This document shows, one piece after another, positions 45,243 to 53,456 of a DNA stretch of 64,000 nucleotides. The notes under the pieces were generated by a model. That model did no database searches, was not told the origin of the DNA, and saw only the letters and a list, made by a program, of their open reading frames with translations. The stretch comes from Miltoncostaea sp963823515 (GTDB taxonomy: Bacteria > Actinomycetota > Thermoleophilia > Miltoncostaeales > Miltoncostaeaceae). The stretch lies in assembly GCA_963823515.1 (NCBI GenBank), contig CAWGMB010000006.1:124001-188000 (forward strand). Reading direction: 5' to 3'. Numbering within the stretch: position 1 is the stretch's first letter; each line of letters starts with the position of its first letter. The translations under genes were made by a program, and so were the position numbers.

Positions 45243-46466
45243 CTACAGGTAGTCGAGCGGGTTGACGGCCGAGCCGTTGACGCGGACCTCGAAGTGGCAG
45301 TGGACGCCCGTGGAGTGTCCGGTCGTACCCATGCCGGCGATGATCGCGCCCTGGCCGACGCTCTGGCCGACGCTGACGGCCAGGCTCGAGTTGTGGCCAT
45401 AGGCGGTGCTGATGCCGTTGCCGTGGTCGATCACGACGAGGTTTCCGTATCCGCCGCTCCAGCCGGCGACGATGACGGTGCCCGACGCCGCCGCCGCGAT
45501 CGGCGTGCCGCTGCCGCCCGTGATGTCGATTCCCTCGTGCATCCTGCCCCAGCGGGGGCCGAAGCCGGAGGTGATCGGCCCGCTGACGGGCCAGACGAGG
45601 CCCGCGGACGAGGGCGGGCCGACGGCCACCGCGCCACCGGAGGACGACGACAGGCCCTGTGCGGTCCGGATCGTCGCCGCGAGCTTCGCCGACCGCGCCT
45701 GGAGGCCGCGCGCCTCCGTCTCGGCCTCCTCGCGGTCGCCGCGGACGCCGTCGAGCAGCGAGCGACGCCCCGCGAGCAGCGTCGAGACCCCGGCCTCCTG
45801 CTTCTCCAGCCCAGCCTTGACGGCGCGCGCCTCGGCGGCCGCCTCGCGGGCCCGGGCCTCCGACTCGGCCACCTGGGCCCGCACGCGGGCGATCTCGTCG
45901 CGGGTGCGGCGGGTCTCGTCGGCGTAGGCCGAGACCGAGCGGGCGAGGTCGCCGTCGCGGTCGGCGATCGATTCGATCAGGTCGGTCGTCTCGAGCGCCT
46001 CGCTGAGGCTGCCCGACTGCACCAGCACCAGGATCGGGTCCGGCTCCCCGCGCACGTAGAGATCGACCAGCCTGCGCGAGAGCAGCTCGCGACGGCGCTC
46101 CAGCGCGTCCTCGGCCGCGGCGAGCCGGGCCGCCTGCAGGTGGAGGCGCTCGGTGAGGGCCTCGAGGCGGGCGCGGACCTCCGCGAGCTCGGCGTCGAGG
46201 CGGGCGGAGCGTGCGCGCAACGGCGCCAGCCGCGCCTCGAGCTGCCGGATGCGCCGGGTGTACTGCTCCACCTCGCCGGTCAGCACGCTCTCGCGGCCGC
46301 GGGCCCGATCGAGGCGCTGCTGGGCCCGCTCGAGCTTCTGGTCGACCGCGGCCTTCTCGTCGGACGGGGCCGACTCGGCGAGGACCGGCAGTGCGCCCAC
46401 GGCCACGGCGAGGACGAGGAGCGCCGCCGCCCGGCGCCGGAGCGCCGGGATGCGTCGTCCGATCAC
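45243..46466 (-). CDS. EnvC-like coiled-coil M23 metallopeptidase
   Basis: Secreted peptidoglycan hydrolase or hydrolase activator. 407 aa. Signal peptide (about 1-31), long coiled coil (about 38-255), then an M23 domain (about 285-400). The zinc ligands seem complete: MHEGIDI (His and Asp) and VHCHFEV (HxH), so it may be active, unlike EnvC itself. GTG overlaps the upstream M23 gene as GTGA. Confidence 0.88.
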   Translation of the reverse strand: MIGRRIPALRRRAAALLVLAVAVGALPVLAESAPSDEKAAVDQKLERAQQRLDRARGRESVLTGEVEQYTRRIRQLEARLAPLRARSARLDAELAEVRARLEALTERLHLQAARLAAAEDALERRRELLSRRLVDLYVRGEPDPILVLVQSGSLSEALETTDLIESIADRDGDLARSVSAYADETRRTRDEIARVRAQVAESEARAREAAAEARAVKAGLEKQEAGVSTLLAGRRSLLDGVRGDREEAETEARGLQARSAKLAATIRTAQGLSSSSGGAVAVGPPSSAGLVWPVSGPITSGFGPRWGRMHEGIDITGGSGTPIAAAASGTVIVAGWSGGYGNLVVIDHGNGISTAYGHNSSLAVSVGQSVGQGAIIAGMGTTGHSTGVHCHFEVRVNGSAVNPLDYL

Positions 46467-47407
46467 CGGGTGGAGCGCGCCTGGGCCTTGGTCGCGGGAT
46501 CCACGGCGACGAGGTGCGGGTACGGGTCGGTCGCGGAACGGCCGCCCCGGTGGATCTCGAAGTGCAGGTGCGGGGCGCCGTAGCGGGCGTCGCCGGTGTT
46601 GCCCACGCTGCCCACGACCACGCCGACACCGACGGCGCTGCCCACGTCGAGGCCCGCGGCGATGGTGGTCATGTGGGCGTAGTAGTACTGGGTGCCGTCG
46701 GCGCGCTCGAGCCACAGGGAGACACCCCCCAGGCCGGTCTCGGTGCGCGACAGGCGGATGACCTTGGCGTTGTCCACCGCCAGGAGCGGGGTGCCGCGAT
46801 CGGCCATGATGTCCACGCCCTCGTGACGGCCCTGGTGGCGCGGGGCGCCGAAGTCGTCGGAGTAGCTGTTCGCGCCGCCGACGGGGAAGACCGAAAGGTA
46901 GCGCGAGACGCCGGGTGCGATCTTCGGCGTGACGCGCCTGGTCGACGCCGCCGTCAGGCGGGTGCGCAGGCCGAGGCGCTTGAGGAGCGCGGGCCTCGCG
47001 ACCCCGGTGCGCCTCATCTTCAGGCGCTTCTGCATCCTCTTGACGGCGCGCTTGGTGGCGGGGCCGTACTCGCCGTCCACGGCGACCTTCAGGCCGCGGC
47101 GCCGGAGCTGCCTCTGGAGGTCCTTGACCAGCGGGCCGGTCGACCCGATCCGGAGGATCGCGCGGACCGATGCGCGCCTGGCGGGGGTCCGGGTGCGGGC
47201 CGGAGCCGACGCGGTGGGCGCGGGGGCGGCACCCGGGGCCGGCGTCGCGTTGGGCGCCGAGGGGATCGCCACGTCCTGCGCGACGGCGGCGGCCGCGGCG
47301 ATGAGGAGGGTCACCGTCACGAGGAGGGCCCTCACCACGATGTGGAGGGGCCTGCCGTGACGCTCACGGGTCGTTGTCTCTCTGATCCTTCGGCTCCTTT
47401 CCGCCAC
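46463..47407 (-). CDS. Peptidoglycan-binding M23 metallopeptidase
   Basis: About 314 aa. N-terminal hydrophobic signal or anchor, Pro/Ala/Thr linker, a peptidoglycan-binding domain (LRIGSTGPLVKDLQRQLRRRG), a second repeat-like segment, then the M23 domain with RHEGVDIMADRGTP and APHLHFEIH zinc ligands. The start is uncertain: the GTG at 47407 or a GTG at 47338 directly before the hydrophobic helix. A promoter lies at 47484-47513. Cotranscribed with the coiled-coil M23 gene. Confidence 0.82.
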   Translation of the reverse strand: MAERSRRIRETTTRERHGRPLHIVVRALLVTVTLLIAAAAAVAQDVAIPSAPNATPAPGAAPAPTASAPARTRTPARRASVRAILRIGSTGPLVKDLQRQLRRRGLKVAVDGEYGPATKRAVKRMQKRLKMRRTGVARPALLKRLGLRTRLTAASTRRVTPKIAPGVSRYLSVFPVGGANSYSDDFGAPRHQGRHEGVDIMADRGTPLLAVDNAKVIRLSRTETGLGGVSLWLERADGTQYYYAHMTTIAAGLDVGSAVGVGVVVGSVGNTGDARYGAPHLHFEIHRGGRSATDPYPHLVAVDPATKAQARSTR

Positions 47408-47483
47408 GGCATGGCCGCGACTGGGGACGCCGGCTCGGGGACACGTCCCGGCCGTCCCTCGGAAGCTACGGGGGAACTCGGGC

Positions 47484-47513
47484 ACTCTAAGCGTCTTCGG
47501 CGACACCGGTCAA
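47484..47513 (-). promoter_or_regulatory. Promoter of the M23 hydrolase operon
   Basis: Minus-strand TTGACC (47513-47508), 18-bp spacer, TAGAGT (47489-47484). Transcription would begin near 47477, leaving a GC-rich leader of 70-140 bases with several possible stems. I found no c-di-AMP riboswitch consensus in it, although such riboswitches control many actinobacterial cell-wall hydrolases. Confidence 0.6.
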
Positions 47514-47575
47514 CCCCTGAACCAGAGGGGCAGGGACGTGTGTCCCTCATCGCTCCGCTTGCGGAAGAACGCGTT

Positions 47576-48397
47576 TCAGGCGCTGTTTTCGCCCGACGCG
47601 CGCCTCTTCCGCACCGCCCGCGAGAGGAACACGATCATCAAGACCCCGGCGAGGCCGGCGAGGATGAGCCCATTGACCAGGGTGCTCGAGCTCCCCCCGC
47701 CCGAGGACGCCTGCAGCGGCGGGCAGTCGCCGTAGCGCGCCACCCAGACGTTCCGACCCGCCGGGGTCTCGTCGGCGTTCGTGCTCCCCGGACCGCCGGG
47801 GAGCGTGAACCGGTAGGTCATCTCGAGGGCGTCGCGCAGCGAGCGACCGAAGCCGGTGACCGCGTTGCCCGCGCAGGTCTCCTGGCCGATGTCGCCCACC
47901 CCTCCGCGGGCGAAGAGGTCGAACCCCGGATTGTCGCCGCTGCCCGCGCCGAGGCGGAAGTCGAAGGCGTTCAGCAGGGGCGCCGCGGCCGGGAGGTCGG
48001 GGAGCGCCGCGAGGGTCTGCGGATCGGGGGCGATGGCGCCGATCGGGCGATCGAGGGACAGGACCTCGTCCAGCTGCGCCGGCGAATCGACCAGGTGACG
48101 GGTCTCGAGCTGCAGCTCACCGGTCGTCTCGTCGCGGGAGGCCGCGATCTGGCCGTCGCCACCCATCCAGCCCGCATCCACGAGCAGGGGCGCGAAGCGC
48201 TCGGCCGCGGTCGACGGGTCGTCGCTCGTGGACATCCCCAGGGCCTGCTGGGCGGCCGCGTCCAGCGACAGGCGCAGGTCGACGGCGCCCCGGCCGTCGC
48301 GGTTGAGATCGACGTCGAGGTCGAACGCGGCCTGGCAGCCGCTCGCGAGCAGCGCGACCAGCGCGAGGGCGATGCCCGCGGCCGCGCGGCGGATCAC
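47576..48397 (-). CDS. LppM-like lipoprotein with C-terminal membrane anchor
   Basis: 273 aa. Lipoprotein signal peptide ending LLASGC (Cys near residue 21), a beta-rich domain beginning FDLDVDLNRDGRGAVDLRLSL that resembles the LppM/DUF3153 group, a Ser/Gly linker and a C-terminal transmembrane helix with a basic tail (about 245-265). GTG overlaps the ccmI-like gene as GTGA. Function in this family is unclear; the ccm neighbours hint at an envelope role. Confidence 0.7.
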   Translation of the reverse strand: MIRRAAAGIALALVALLASGCQAAFDLDVDLNRDGRGAVDLRLSLDAAAQQALGMSTSDDPSTAAERFAPLLVDAGWMGGDGQIAASRDETTGELQLETRHLVDSPAQLDEVLSLDRPIGAIAPDPQTLAALPDLPAAAPLLNAFDFRLGAGSGDNPGFDLFARGGVGDIGQETCAGNAVTGFGRSLRDALEMTYRFTLPGGPGSTNADETPAGRNVWVARYGDCPPLQASSGGGSSSTLVNGLILAGLAGVLMIVFLSRAVRKRRASGENSA

Positions 48398-48681
48398 GGA
48401 GCCGATAGCTCGTCGGCGCGCCGCATCAGCTCCACGGCGCGCGCTCGCTCGGCCCCGTCCAGGGCGGCGAAGTCCTCGTCGGAGAGGTTGCCCGCCCGGT
48501 GGTCCATGTCGATCTCGCGGATCGCCTCGAGGCTTCGCTGGAGGTCCTCGTCGACCGCGCGGCGCGCGGCCGCGGCGGGATCGTCGGGCGGATCGTCGGC
48601 CCGGTGGGTCACCAACGGCCAGGCCACCACCGCCACGAGCGCGAGCGCGGCGGCGGCGGCGATCAGGATGCCGACGGCCAC
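48394..48681 (-). CDS. Short CcmI-like membrane protein
   Basis: 95 aa: one N-terminal helix (about 2-24), then a soluble helix-rich segment with DLQRSLEAIREIDMDHRAGNLSDEDFAAL, which matches the region following the first helix of CcmI/CycH. Full-length CcmI has a second helix and TPR repeats, absent here. A GAGAGG ribosome-binding site precedes the GTG. Directly follows ccmF, supporting a role in cytochrome c assembly. Confidence 0.7.
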   Translation of the reverse strand: MAVGILIAAAAALALVAVVAWPLVTHRADDPPDDPAAAARRAVDEDLQRSLEAIREIDMDHRAGNLSDEDFAALDGAERARAVELMRRADELSAP

Positions 48682-48688
48682 GTTCCTC

Positions 48689-50683
48689 TCACGCGGGTGC
48701 GCGACCGTCCGTCGCCGGACTCGCGGCCCGCTCGCGCCGGGACGACGGGCGGCTCGGCCAGGCCGCGAGCAGGCCACCGGCGACGATCATCACGCCGGCG
48801 AACCAGATCCAGCCGACCAGCGGGTTGACGAACACCGATATGCGGGCCAGGCCGTCGTCCTGGAGCTGGCTGAGGAAGAGGTAGAGGTCGCGGTCCGGGC
48901 GGGTGTCGAGGGCCACCTGCGACGCGCGCGTCTCGTCCACCGCGTAGGTGACGATGCCGGGTTTCAGCGTGCCGACCCGGTCGCCGCCCTTGAAGACGCC
49001 GATGCTCACGGCGACGGTCCGCTTGTGGACGTCAGCGGAGCGGGTCGAGCCCTCGTTGACCAGCGTGAGGCCGGCGACCTGGGCGCTCTCGCCCTGGCGG
49101 ATCGCGATGTCGGCCTCGGTCGAGAAGGCCTTCGAGCCGGCGAAGCCGATGAAGAGGATGACGATCGCCAGATGCACGACGTAGCCGCCGTAGCGGCGGC
49201 GGTTCCGAGCCACCATGCTGACGAGCGCCCCGGGCCAGGAGACGCCGCCGAGGGCGTGCCGCACGCGGGTGCCACGCCAGAACTCGCCGGCGATGCAGGC
49301 CGTCACGAAGACGCCCGCGACGATCGTGGCGGCAGCGGGCCAGCTCCGGCCCGCGTCGGTGAGCAGCAGCAACGGCGCGATCGAGGCGAGGGCGATCCCC
49401 ACCGGCAGCGCGAAGCGCCGGCGCAGCTGGGCCACCGACGACTTGCGCCACGCGATCAGCGGTCCGACGCCCGTGAGGATGAGCAGCGCGATGCCGATCG
49501 GCATGGCGACCTGCTCGTAATAGCCCTGCCCCACCGTGATCCGCTCGCCGCGCGCCGCCTCGGAGAGGATCGGGAACATCGTGCCCCAGAAGACCGCGAA
49601 GGCGAGCCCCACGAGGAGCAGGTTGTTGAAGAGGAAGATCGCCTCCCGCGAGATGTAGCTCTCGAGCGAGTGCTGCGAGCGCAGGAGGGGGAGCCGGCTG
49701 ACCAGGAGCCCGACCGATCCGACGAGGATCAGGACGATGAAGACCAGGAAGAACGGTCCGAGCGTCGACTCACCGAAGGCGTGGACCGAGGCGATCACGC
49801 CCGAGCGCGTCAGGAAGGTGCCGAACAGGCACAGGCTGAAGGTGAGGATCACCAGCACCATGTTCCAGACCTTCAGCATCCCGCGGCGCTCCTGCACCAT
49901 CACCGAGTGCAGGAAGGCGGTCGCGACCAGCCAGGGCATGAAGGCGGCGTTCTCGACGGGGTCCCAGGCCCAGTAGCCGCCCCAGCCGAGCGTCTCGTAG
50001 GCCCACTTCGCGCCGACGATGATCCCCATGCCGAGGAACAGCCACGAGACGATCGTCCAGCGCCGCACGCTGGTGATCCACGTGGTGTCGAGCTTGCGGG
50101 TGACGAGTGCCGCCATCGCGAAGGCGAACGGCACCGACAGGCCGACGTAGCCCAGGTAGAGAAGCGGCGGATGGATCTGCATGTAGACGTTCTGCAGCAG
50201 CGGGTTGAGGCCGCGCCCCTCGGCCGGGACCGTGGCGAGCGTCTCGAACGGGCTGGTCACGAACGACAGGACGCCCAGGAAGAAGACCGCGATGCCCATG
50301 AGCACGGCCATCACGACCGGCATCAACTGGCGGTTGCGGGCGCGGTTCAGGTAGACGACGACGGCCGCGTAGCCGGAGAGGATCCAGGCCCACAGCAGCA
50401 GGGATCCGGCCTGGCTGCCCCACAGGGCGGTCACCTTGTAGCCGGTGCCGAGGGTGGACGAGCTGTACTCGGCCACGTTGCGCAGCTCGAACGCGTCGGT
50501 GAGCAGGGCCGCCCACATCGTCACGATGGCGAGGCTGGTGAACGCGAAGACCGCGTAGACGCCGCGCTCGGCGCTCTGCTCCCACGCCCGGCGGCCGGGC
50601 CGGCGCGAGGCCAGCGACATCACCACCACGTAGATCGCTCCCACCAGCGCCAGGAGCAGCGCGGTGCGACCGAGGATGCTCAC
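48689..50683 (-). CDS. ccmF: Cytochrome c heme lyase subunit CcmF
   Basis: 664 aa, about 14 transmembrane helices. Transfers heme from holo-CcmE to apocytochrome c (System I). Heme-handling WWD-type region WGGYWAWDPVENAAFMPWL near residue 240, and SLLLWAWILSGYA near 95. Follows ccmE by 13 bases. CcmABC and CcmG/H are not in the window. Confidence 0.95.
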   Translation of the reverse strand: MSILGRTALLLALVGAIYVVVMSLASRRPGRRAWEQSAERGVYAVFAFTSLAIVTMWAALLTDAFELRNVAEYSSSTLGTGYKVTALWGSQAGSLLLWAWILSGYAAVVVYLNRARNRQLMPVVMAVLMGIAVFFLGVLSFVTSPFETLATVPAEGRGLNPLLQNVYMQIHPPLLYLGYVGLSVPFAFAMAALVTRKLDTTWITSVRRWTIVSWLFLGMGIIVGAKWAYETLGWGGYWAWDPVENAAFMPWLVATAFLHSVMVQERRGMLKVWNMVLVILTFSLCLFGTFLTRSGVIASVHAFGESTLGPFFLVFIVLILVGSVGLLVSRLPLLRSQHSLESYISREAIFLFNNLLLVGLAFAVFWGTMFPILSEAARGERITVGQGYYEQVAMPIGIALLILTGVGPLIAWRKSSVAQLRRRFALPVGIALASIAPLLLLTDAGRSWPAAATIVAGVFVTACIAGEFWRGTRVRHALGGVSWPGALVSMVARNRRRYGGYVVHLAIVILFIGFAGSKAFSTEADIAIRQGESAQVAGLTLVNEGSTRSADVHKRTVAVSIGVFKGGDRVGTLKPGIVTYAVDETRASQVALDTRPDRDLYLFLSQLQDDGLARISVFVNPLVGWIWFAGVMIVAGGLLAAWPSRPSSRRERAASPATDGRAPA

Positions 50684-50696
50684 GACCCGCGCACGG

Positions 50697-51110
50697 TCAG
50701 CGGGACGCCGATTCGTCCGCCGCGTCGGTGAACTTGGACGGGCAGAGCGTCACGAGCGAGTCCGGGCGCGCCACGAAGGTCCCGTTCTCGAGCGCCCCCG
50801 TGACCACCACCTCGCGGCCGTCCTTGAACTGGTCGGGGACGTCGCCGCGGTAGAGGACGTCGATCGTCTTGGAGGGGTCCTCCTTGTCGACGACCGTGAA
50901 GGCGAGGCCCTCCGAGCTCTGGGCGAGCCCCGCGGCGTCCTTCGGCGAGCCGGGCGCCACCTTCCCGTTGAGGCGGTAGGTCTTCTGCGCCGCCACCTCG
51001 CCCGGGCCGGCGTAGGTCTCGAGGGTTCCGCCGAGGCTCGTGAAGGCGAGGTAGCCGCCCAAGACCACGGCGAGGCTGATCGCGATGATGAAGCGGAGGC
51101 GGGAGCGCAT
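50697..51110 (-). CDS. ccmE: Cytochrome c maturation heme chaperone CcmE
   Basis: 137 aa. N-terminal membrane anchor (about 5-25) and an OB-fold domain with VLYRGDVPDQFKDGREVVVTG. Many homologues bind heme covalently through a His in HxxxY; here the C-terminal stretch has no such His, and the CPSKF motif (CxxxF/Y variant) appears instead, as in archaeal-type and some bacterial Cys-type CcmE. The ATG at 51110 has TAGCAT eight bases upstream. Confidence 0.88.
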   Translation of the reverse strand: MRSRLRFIIAISLAVVLGGYLAFTSLGGTLETYAGPGEVAAQKTYRLNGKVAPGSPKDAAGLAQSSEGLAFTVVDKEDPSKTIDVLYRGDVPDQFKDGREVVVTGALENGTFVARPDSLVTLCPSKFTDAADESASR

Positions 51111-51118
51111 CGGGAGCG

Positions 51119-51193
51119 ATGCTAACACCGCCCCCCCGCCGCGTCTGCGGGACATTGTTCCCTCTTCGGACGCGGGAGCCGACCGGGTAGCCT
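51119..51193. promoter_or_regulatory. Divergent ccmE / DNA ligase promoter region
   Basis: TAGCAT on the minus strand (51124-51119) lies eight bases before the ccmE ATG. TAGCCT on the plus strand (51188-51193) lies seven bases before the ligase GTG, with TTCGGA at 51165-51170 as a possible -35 at 17 bp. Both starts lack a Shine-Dalgarno sequence. Confidence 0.5.
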
Positions 51194-51200
51194 CGGCGGG

Positions 51201-52141
51201 GTGAGGCTACCGCTGGCAGCGCCGCTGCAACCCCAGCTCGCCCGCTCTGCGCGCGAGGTGCCCGGGGGCGAGGGCTGGGTCTACGAGCGCAAGCTCGACG
51301 GCTTTCGCGCGATCGTCTTCGTCGACGACCGCGAGGTCCTGATCCAGTCGCGCGGCGGCAAGCCCCTCGACCGCTACTTCCCGGAGCTCGCCTTCCCCCC
51401 GGGGCGCCACGTCCTCGACGGGGAGATCGTGATCGCCGACGGCGCGGGCGGCGAGGACTTCGGCGCTCTCCAGGCCCGGATCCACCCGGCGGCCTCGCGG
51501 GTGGCGATGCTCGCCGAGCGGACGCCCGCCGCCTTCTGCGCGTTCGACCTCCTGGCGGAGGGCGACGGGGTGCTCCTGCAGCTTCCCTTCTCGGAGCGGC
51601 GGGCGCGGCTCGAGGCCCTCGCCCCGACCGGCCTCGCCCCGGTGGAGTGCACCACCGACCCCGCCCGCGCAGAGGTCTGGCTGGCCGGCGCCGAGGGCGT
51701 CATCGCCAAGCGGCTCGACGCGCCCTACCGGCCGGGCGAGCGGCACGGGATGGTCAAGATCAAGCGGGTGCGCACGATCGACTGCGTCGTGGTCGGCTGG
51801 CGGCCGGGAAAGCTCGCCGACACGGTCGGCTCGCTGATCCTGGGACTCTACGACGGGGACGGGTTGCGGCCGGTGGGCCACTGCGCCGGGTTCACGGCCG
51901 CCCGCAAGCGGGCGCTGGTGGCCGAGCTCGCGCCCCTCGCGTCAGGCGAGCGCGGCAGCGGGGACGCCGGCCGCTGGAGTGACGGCCGCGAGCTGGAGTG
52001 GGTGGCGCTGCGCCCCGAGCTCGTCGCCGAGGTCACTACGACCACGTGAGCGACGGCCGGATCCGCCACGGAGCGCGCCTCGTGCGGTTCCGCGACGATC
52101 GCGACCCGCGCAGCTGCACGGTGGACCAACTGGAGGCATGA
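51201..52141 (+). CDS. ATP-dependent DNA ligase (LigC/LigD ligase-domain type), frameshifted near the end
   Basis: Stand-alone ligase of the kind used in actinobacterial repair. Nucleotidyl lysine K31 in YERKLDGFRAIVF, DGEIVI near residue 74, EGVIAKRLDAPYRPGERHG near 172, KIKRVRTIDCVVVG near 190, then the OB domain. The frame stops at 52049. One missing base at about 52032-52038 would join it to an in-frame end reading YDHVSDGRIRHGARLVRF and stopping at 52141, giving 313 aa. That end matches the family, so an indel error or recent mutation is likely. No LigD polymerase or Ku gene is nearby. Confidence 0.83.
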
Positions 52142-52172
52142 CCGCGCCAGTCGTCGCGGAGCGGGCGCGCGA

Positions 52173-52217
52173 GCGTCCCGTCCCCGGGGGCCGTGAAGGA
52201 CCCCGGGGACGGGACGC
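52173..52217. terminator. 17-bp perfect hairpin between convergent genes
   Basis: 52173-52189 pairs perfectly with 52201-52217 around an 11-base loop. It lies between the ligase gene (plus) and the secreted protein gene (minus, stop at 52249). Strong bidirectional terminator candidate; no T-run. Confidence 0.75.
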
Positions 52218-52248
52218 GGCTACCGACGCGCGGCGGCGGTCGGGGACC

Positions 52249-52776
52249 TCACCGCAGGTTCCCGCACGCGAGCGGCGGGTTGACGCCCGGCACCATCGGG
52301 GCGCCCTGCATCACGGGGTCGCGGTGCACCATGAGGTAGGTGCCGCGACGCACCGCCCGCTCGGTCACCTTCACGCGCACGACGCTGAAGGCGACCCCCG
52401 CGCCGTCGGCGACGAGCTCGGGCAGCTCGGCGACGTGGCGCGTGGTCCTGCGCGCCTCGGGCGCGCAGCGTGCGGCGGCCTCGCCGACGGGGTTCGCGTG
52501 CAGATGGTTCGCGTGCCGCGAGTTCGGCGCGAGCCCCCAGACGACGATGAAGCCGCTCACCATGGCCCCGCGCTGGGTGAGATGGGCGACGCCCATCGGA
52601 CCGCCCGGCGCGGTCGGCGGGATCAGCAGCGTCGTGGTGGCCCGCACCTTGGCGAGGGCGGCGGCGGGCGTCGCCGGCGTCGATGGGTGAGTGCCCCCGT
52701 GGGCGAGGGCGAGCCCCGACCCCATGCCGAGGCAGCAGACGGTAGCGGCACACGCCGCGATGGATCGTGCGTTCAT
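52249..52776 (-). CDS. Secreted His-rich protein, possibly Cu/Zn SOD-like fold
   Basis: 175 aa. Signal peptide (about 1-26, ending ALAHG). The mature part is beta-rich with GLAPNSRHANHLHANP, CAPEARRTTRHVAEL and a late YLMVHRDPVMQGAP. The His pattern and paired Cys resemble Cu/Zn superoxide dismutase-like or CHRD-type secreted domains, but I cannot assign all metal ligands. GGAGG ribosome-binding site. Followed upstream by a His-containing membrane protein gene. Confidence 0.6.
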   Translation of the reverse strand: MNARSIAACAATVCCLGMGSGLALAHGGTHPSTPATPAAALAKVRATTTLLIPPTAPGGPMGVAHLTQRGAMVSGFIVVWGLAPNSRHANHLHANPVGEAAARCAPEARRTTRHVAELPELVADGAGVAFSVVRVKVTERAVRRGTYLMVHRDPVMQGAPMVPGVNPPLACGNLR

Positions 52777-52835
52777 GGATTCCTCCGTTCGGGATGATGT
52801 CGTCGCGCGGCCCGGCGCATGGCCGGCGCGCGAGC

Positions 52836-53390
52836 TCAGGCCGGACGGAGGGCGGGAGGACCGCGCGAGAGGCTCGGGCCCGCGCGCCGGGCGCGCAGGG
52901 GCCGCAGGGTGTCGGCCTCGAGGGGCCGCCTGCCCGCGGCCGCGCGTGGCGCCGCGGCGAACCAGCGCCGCAGGCGGCGGGCGATCGCGGCCGCACGGCT
53001 GAGCCAGCGCTCGAGCCGGGTCACGAACAGGCAGATCACGAGCGCCGCGACGGCGTGGGGGACGAGCTGGGCCGGGCTGAGCGGGGCGTGCCCGGAGTGG
53101 TGGGGCGCGAGGCCGACCGCCCAGGGGGCGAATCCCATCGCCAGATGCGACGCGGCCTGCAGGACAGCCGTCAGGCCGAGCGTGCGGAGCGCCCCGCGCG
53201 GCCGCCACCGGCGACGGGGTCCGACGACCACGGCCAGCGACAGGATGCCCAGCCACACGAACGGCGCCACCGGCAGGATCTCGGCGCCCCCGACGGCGAA
53301 GCCGTGCGCGACGGACGTCGCGGCGAGCGCGCTCGCGACCAGGACGACCCGGCGCAGGGCGAGGGCGTGGGAATCGGGCATGCGCGTCAC
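52836..53390 (-). CDS. Membrane protein of unknown function
   Basis: 184 aa with about four hydrophobic helices (near 15-35, 45-62, 75-95 and 110-130) and a long Arg/Ala-rich cytoplasmic tail. A His cluster GLAPHHSGHAPLSP lies in a loop. I chose the GTG at 53390 because TAGCCT ends seven bases upstream, the same leaderless pattern as elsewhere; the ATG at 53381 is also possible. It precedes the secreted His-rich protein on the same strand, so both may serve copper or redox handling (speculative). Confidence 0.6.
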   Translation of the reverse strand: MTRMPDSHALALRRVVLVASALAATSVAHGFAVGGAEILPVAPFVWLGILSLAVVVGPRRRWRPRGALRTLGLTAVLQAASHLAMGFAPWAVGLAPHHSGHAPLSPAQLVPHAVAALVICLFVTRLERWLSRAAAIARRLRRWFAAAPRAAAGRRPLEADTLRPLRARRAGPSLSRGPPALRPA

Positions 53391-53456
53391 ACCAAGCAGG
53401 CTAGCCCGCCTGCGCCGGTGCGATCCAGGTGACGACCGCACCCGGCCGGGGCGATC

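Noticed and set aside
47340..47480. Possible c-di-AMP (ydaO) riboswitch in the leader of the M23 hydrolase operon
   Set aside because: Context fits actinobacterial cell-wall hydrolases, but the conserved core segments (the GGGUGAA and CCCGUCAGCUAAC-like elements) are not present on either strand.
46211..50731. 1,500-codon plus-strand open frame across 46-51 kb
   Set aside because: It lies antisense to the M23 and ccm genes and has the composition of an antisense frame in high-GC DNA; no recognisable motif.
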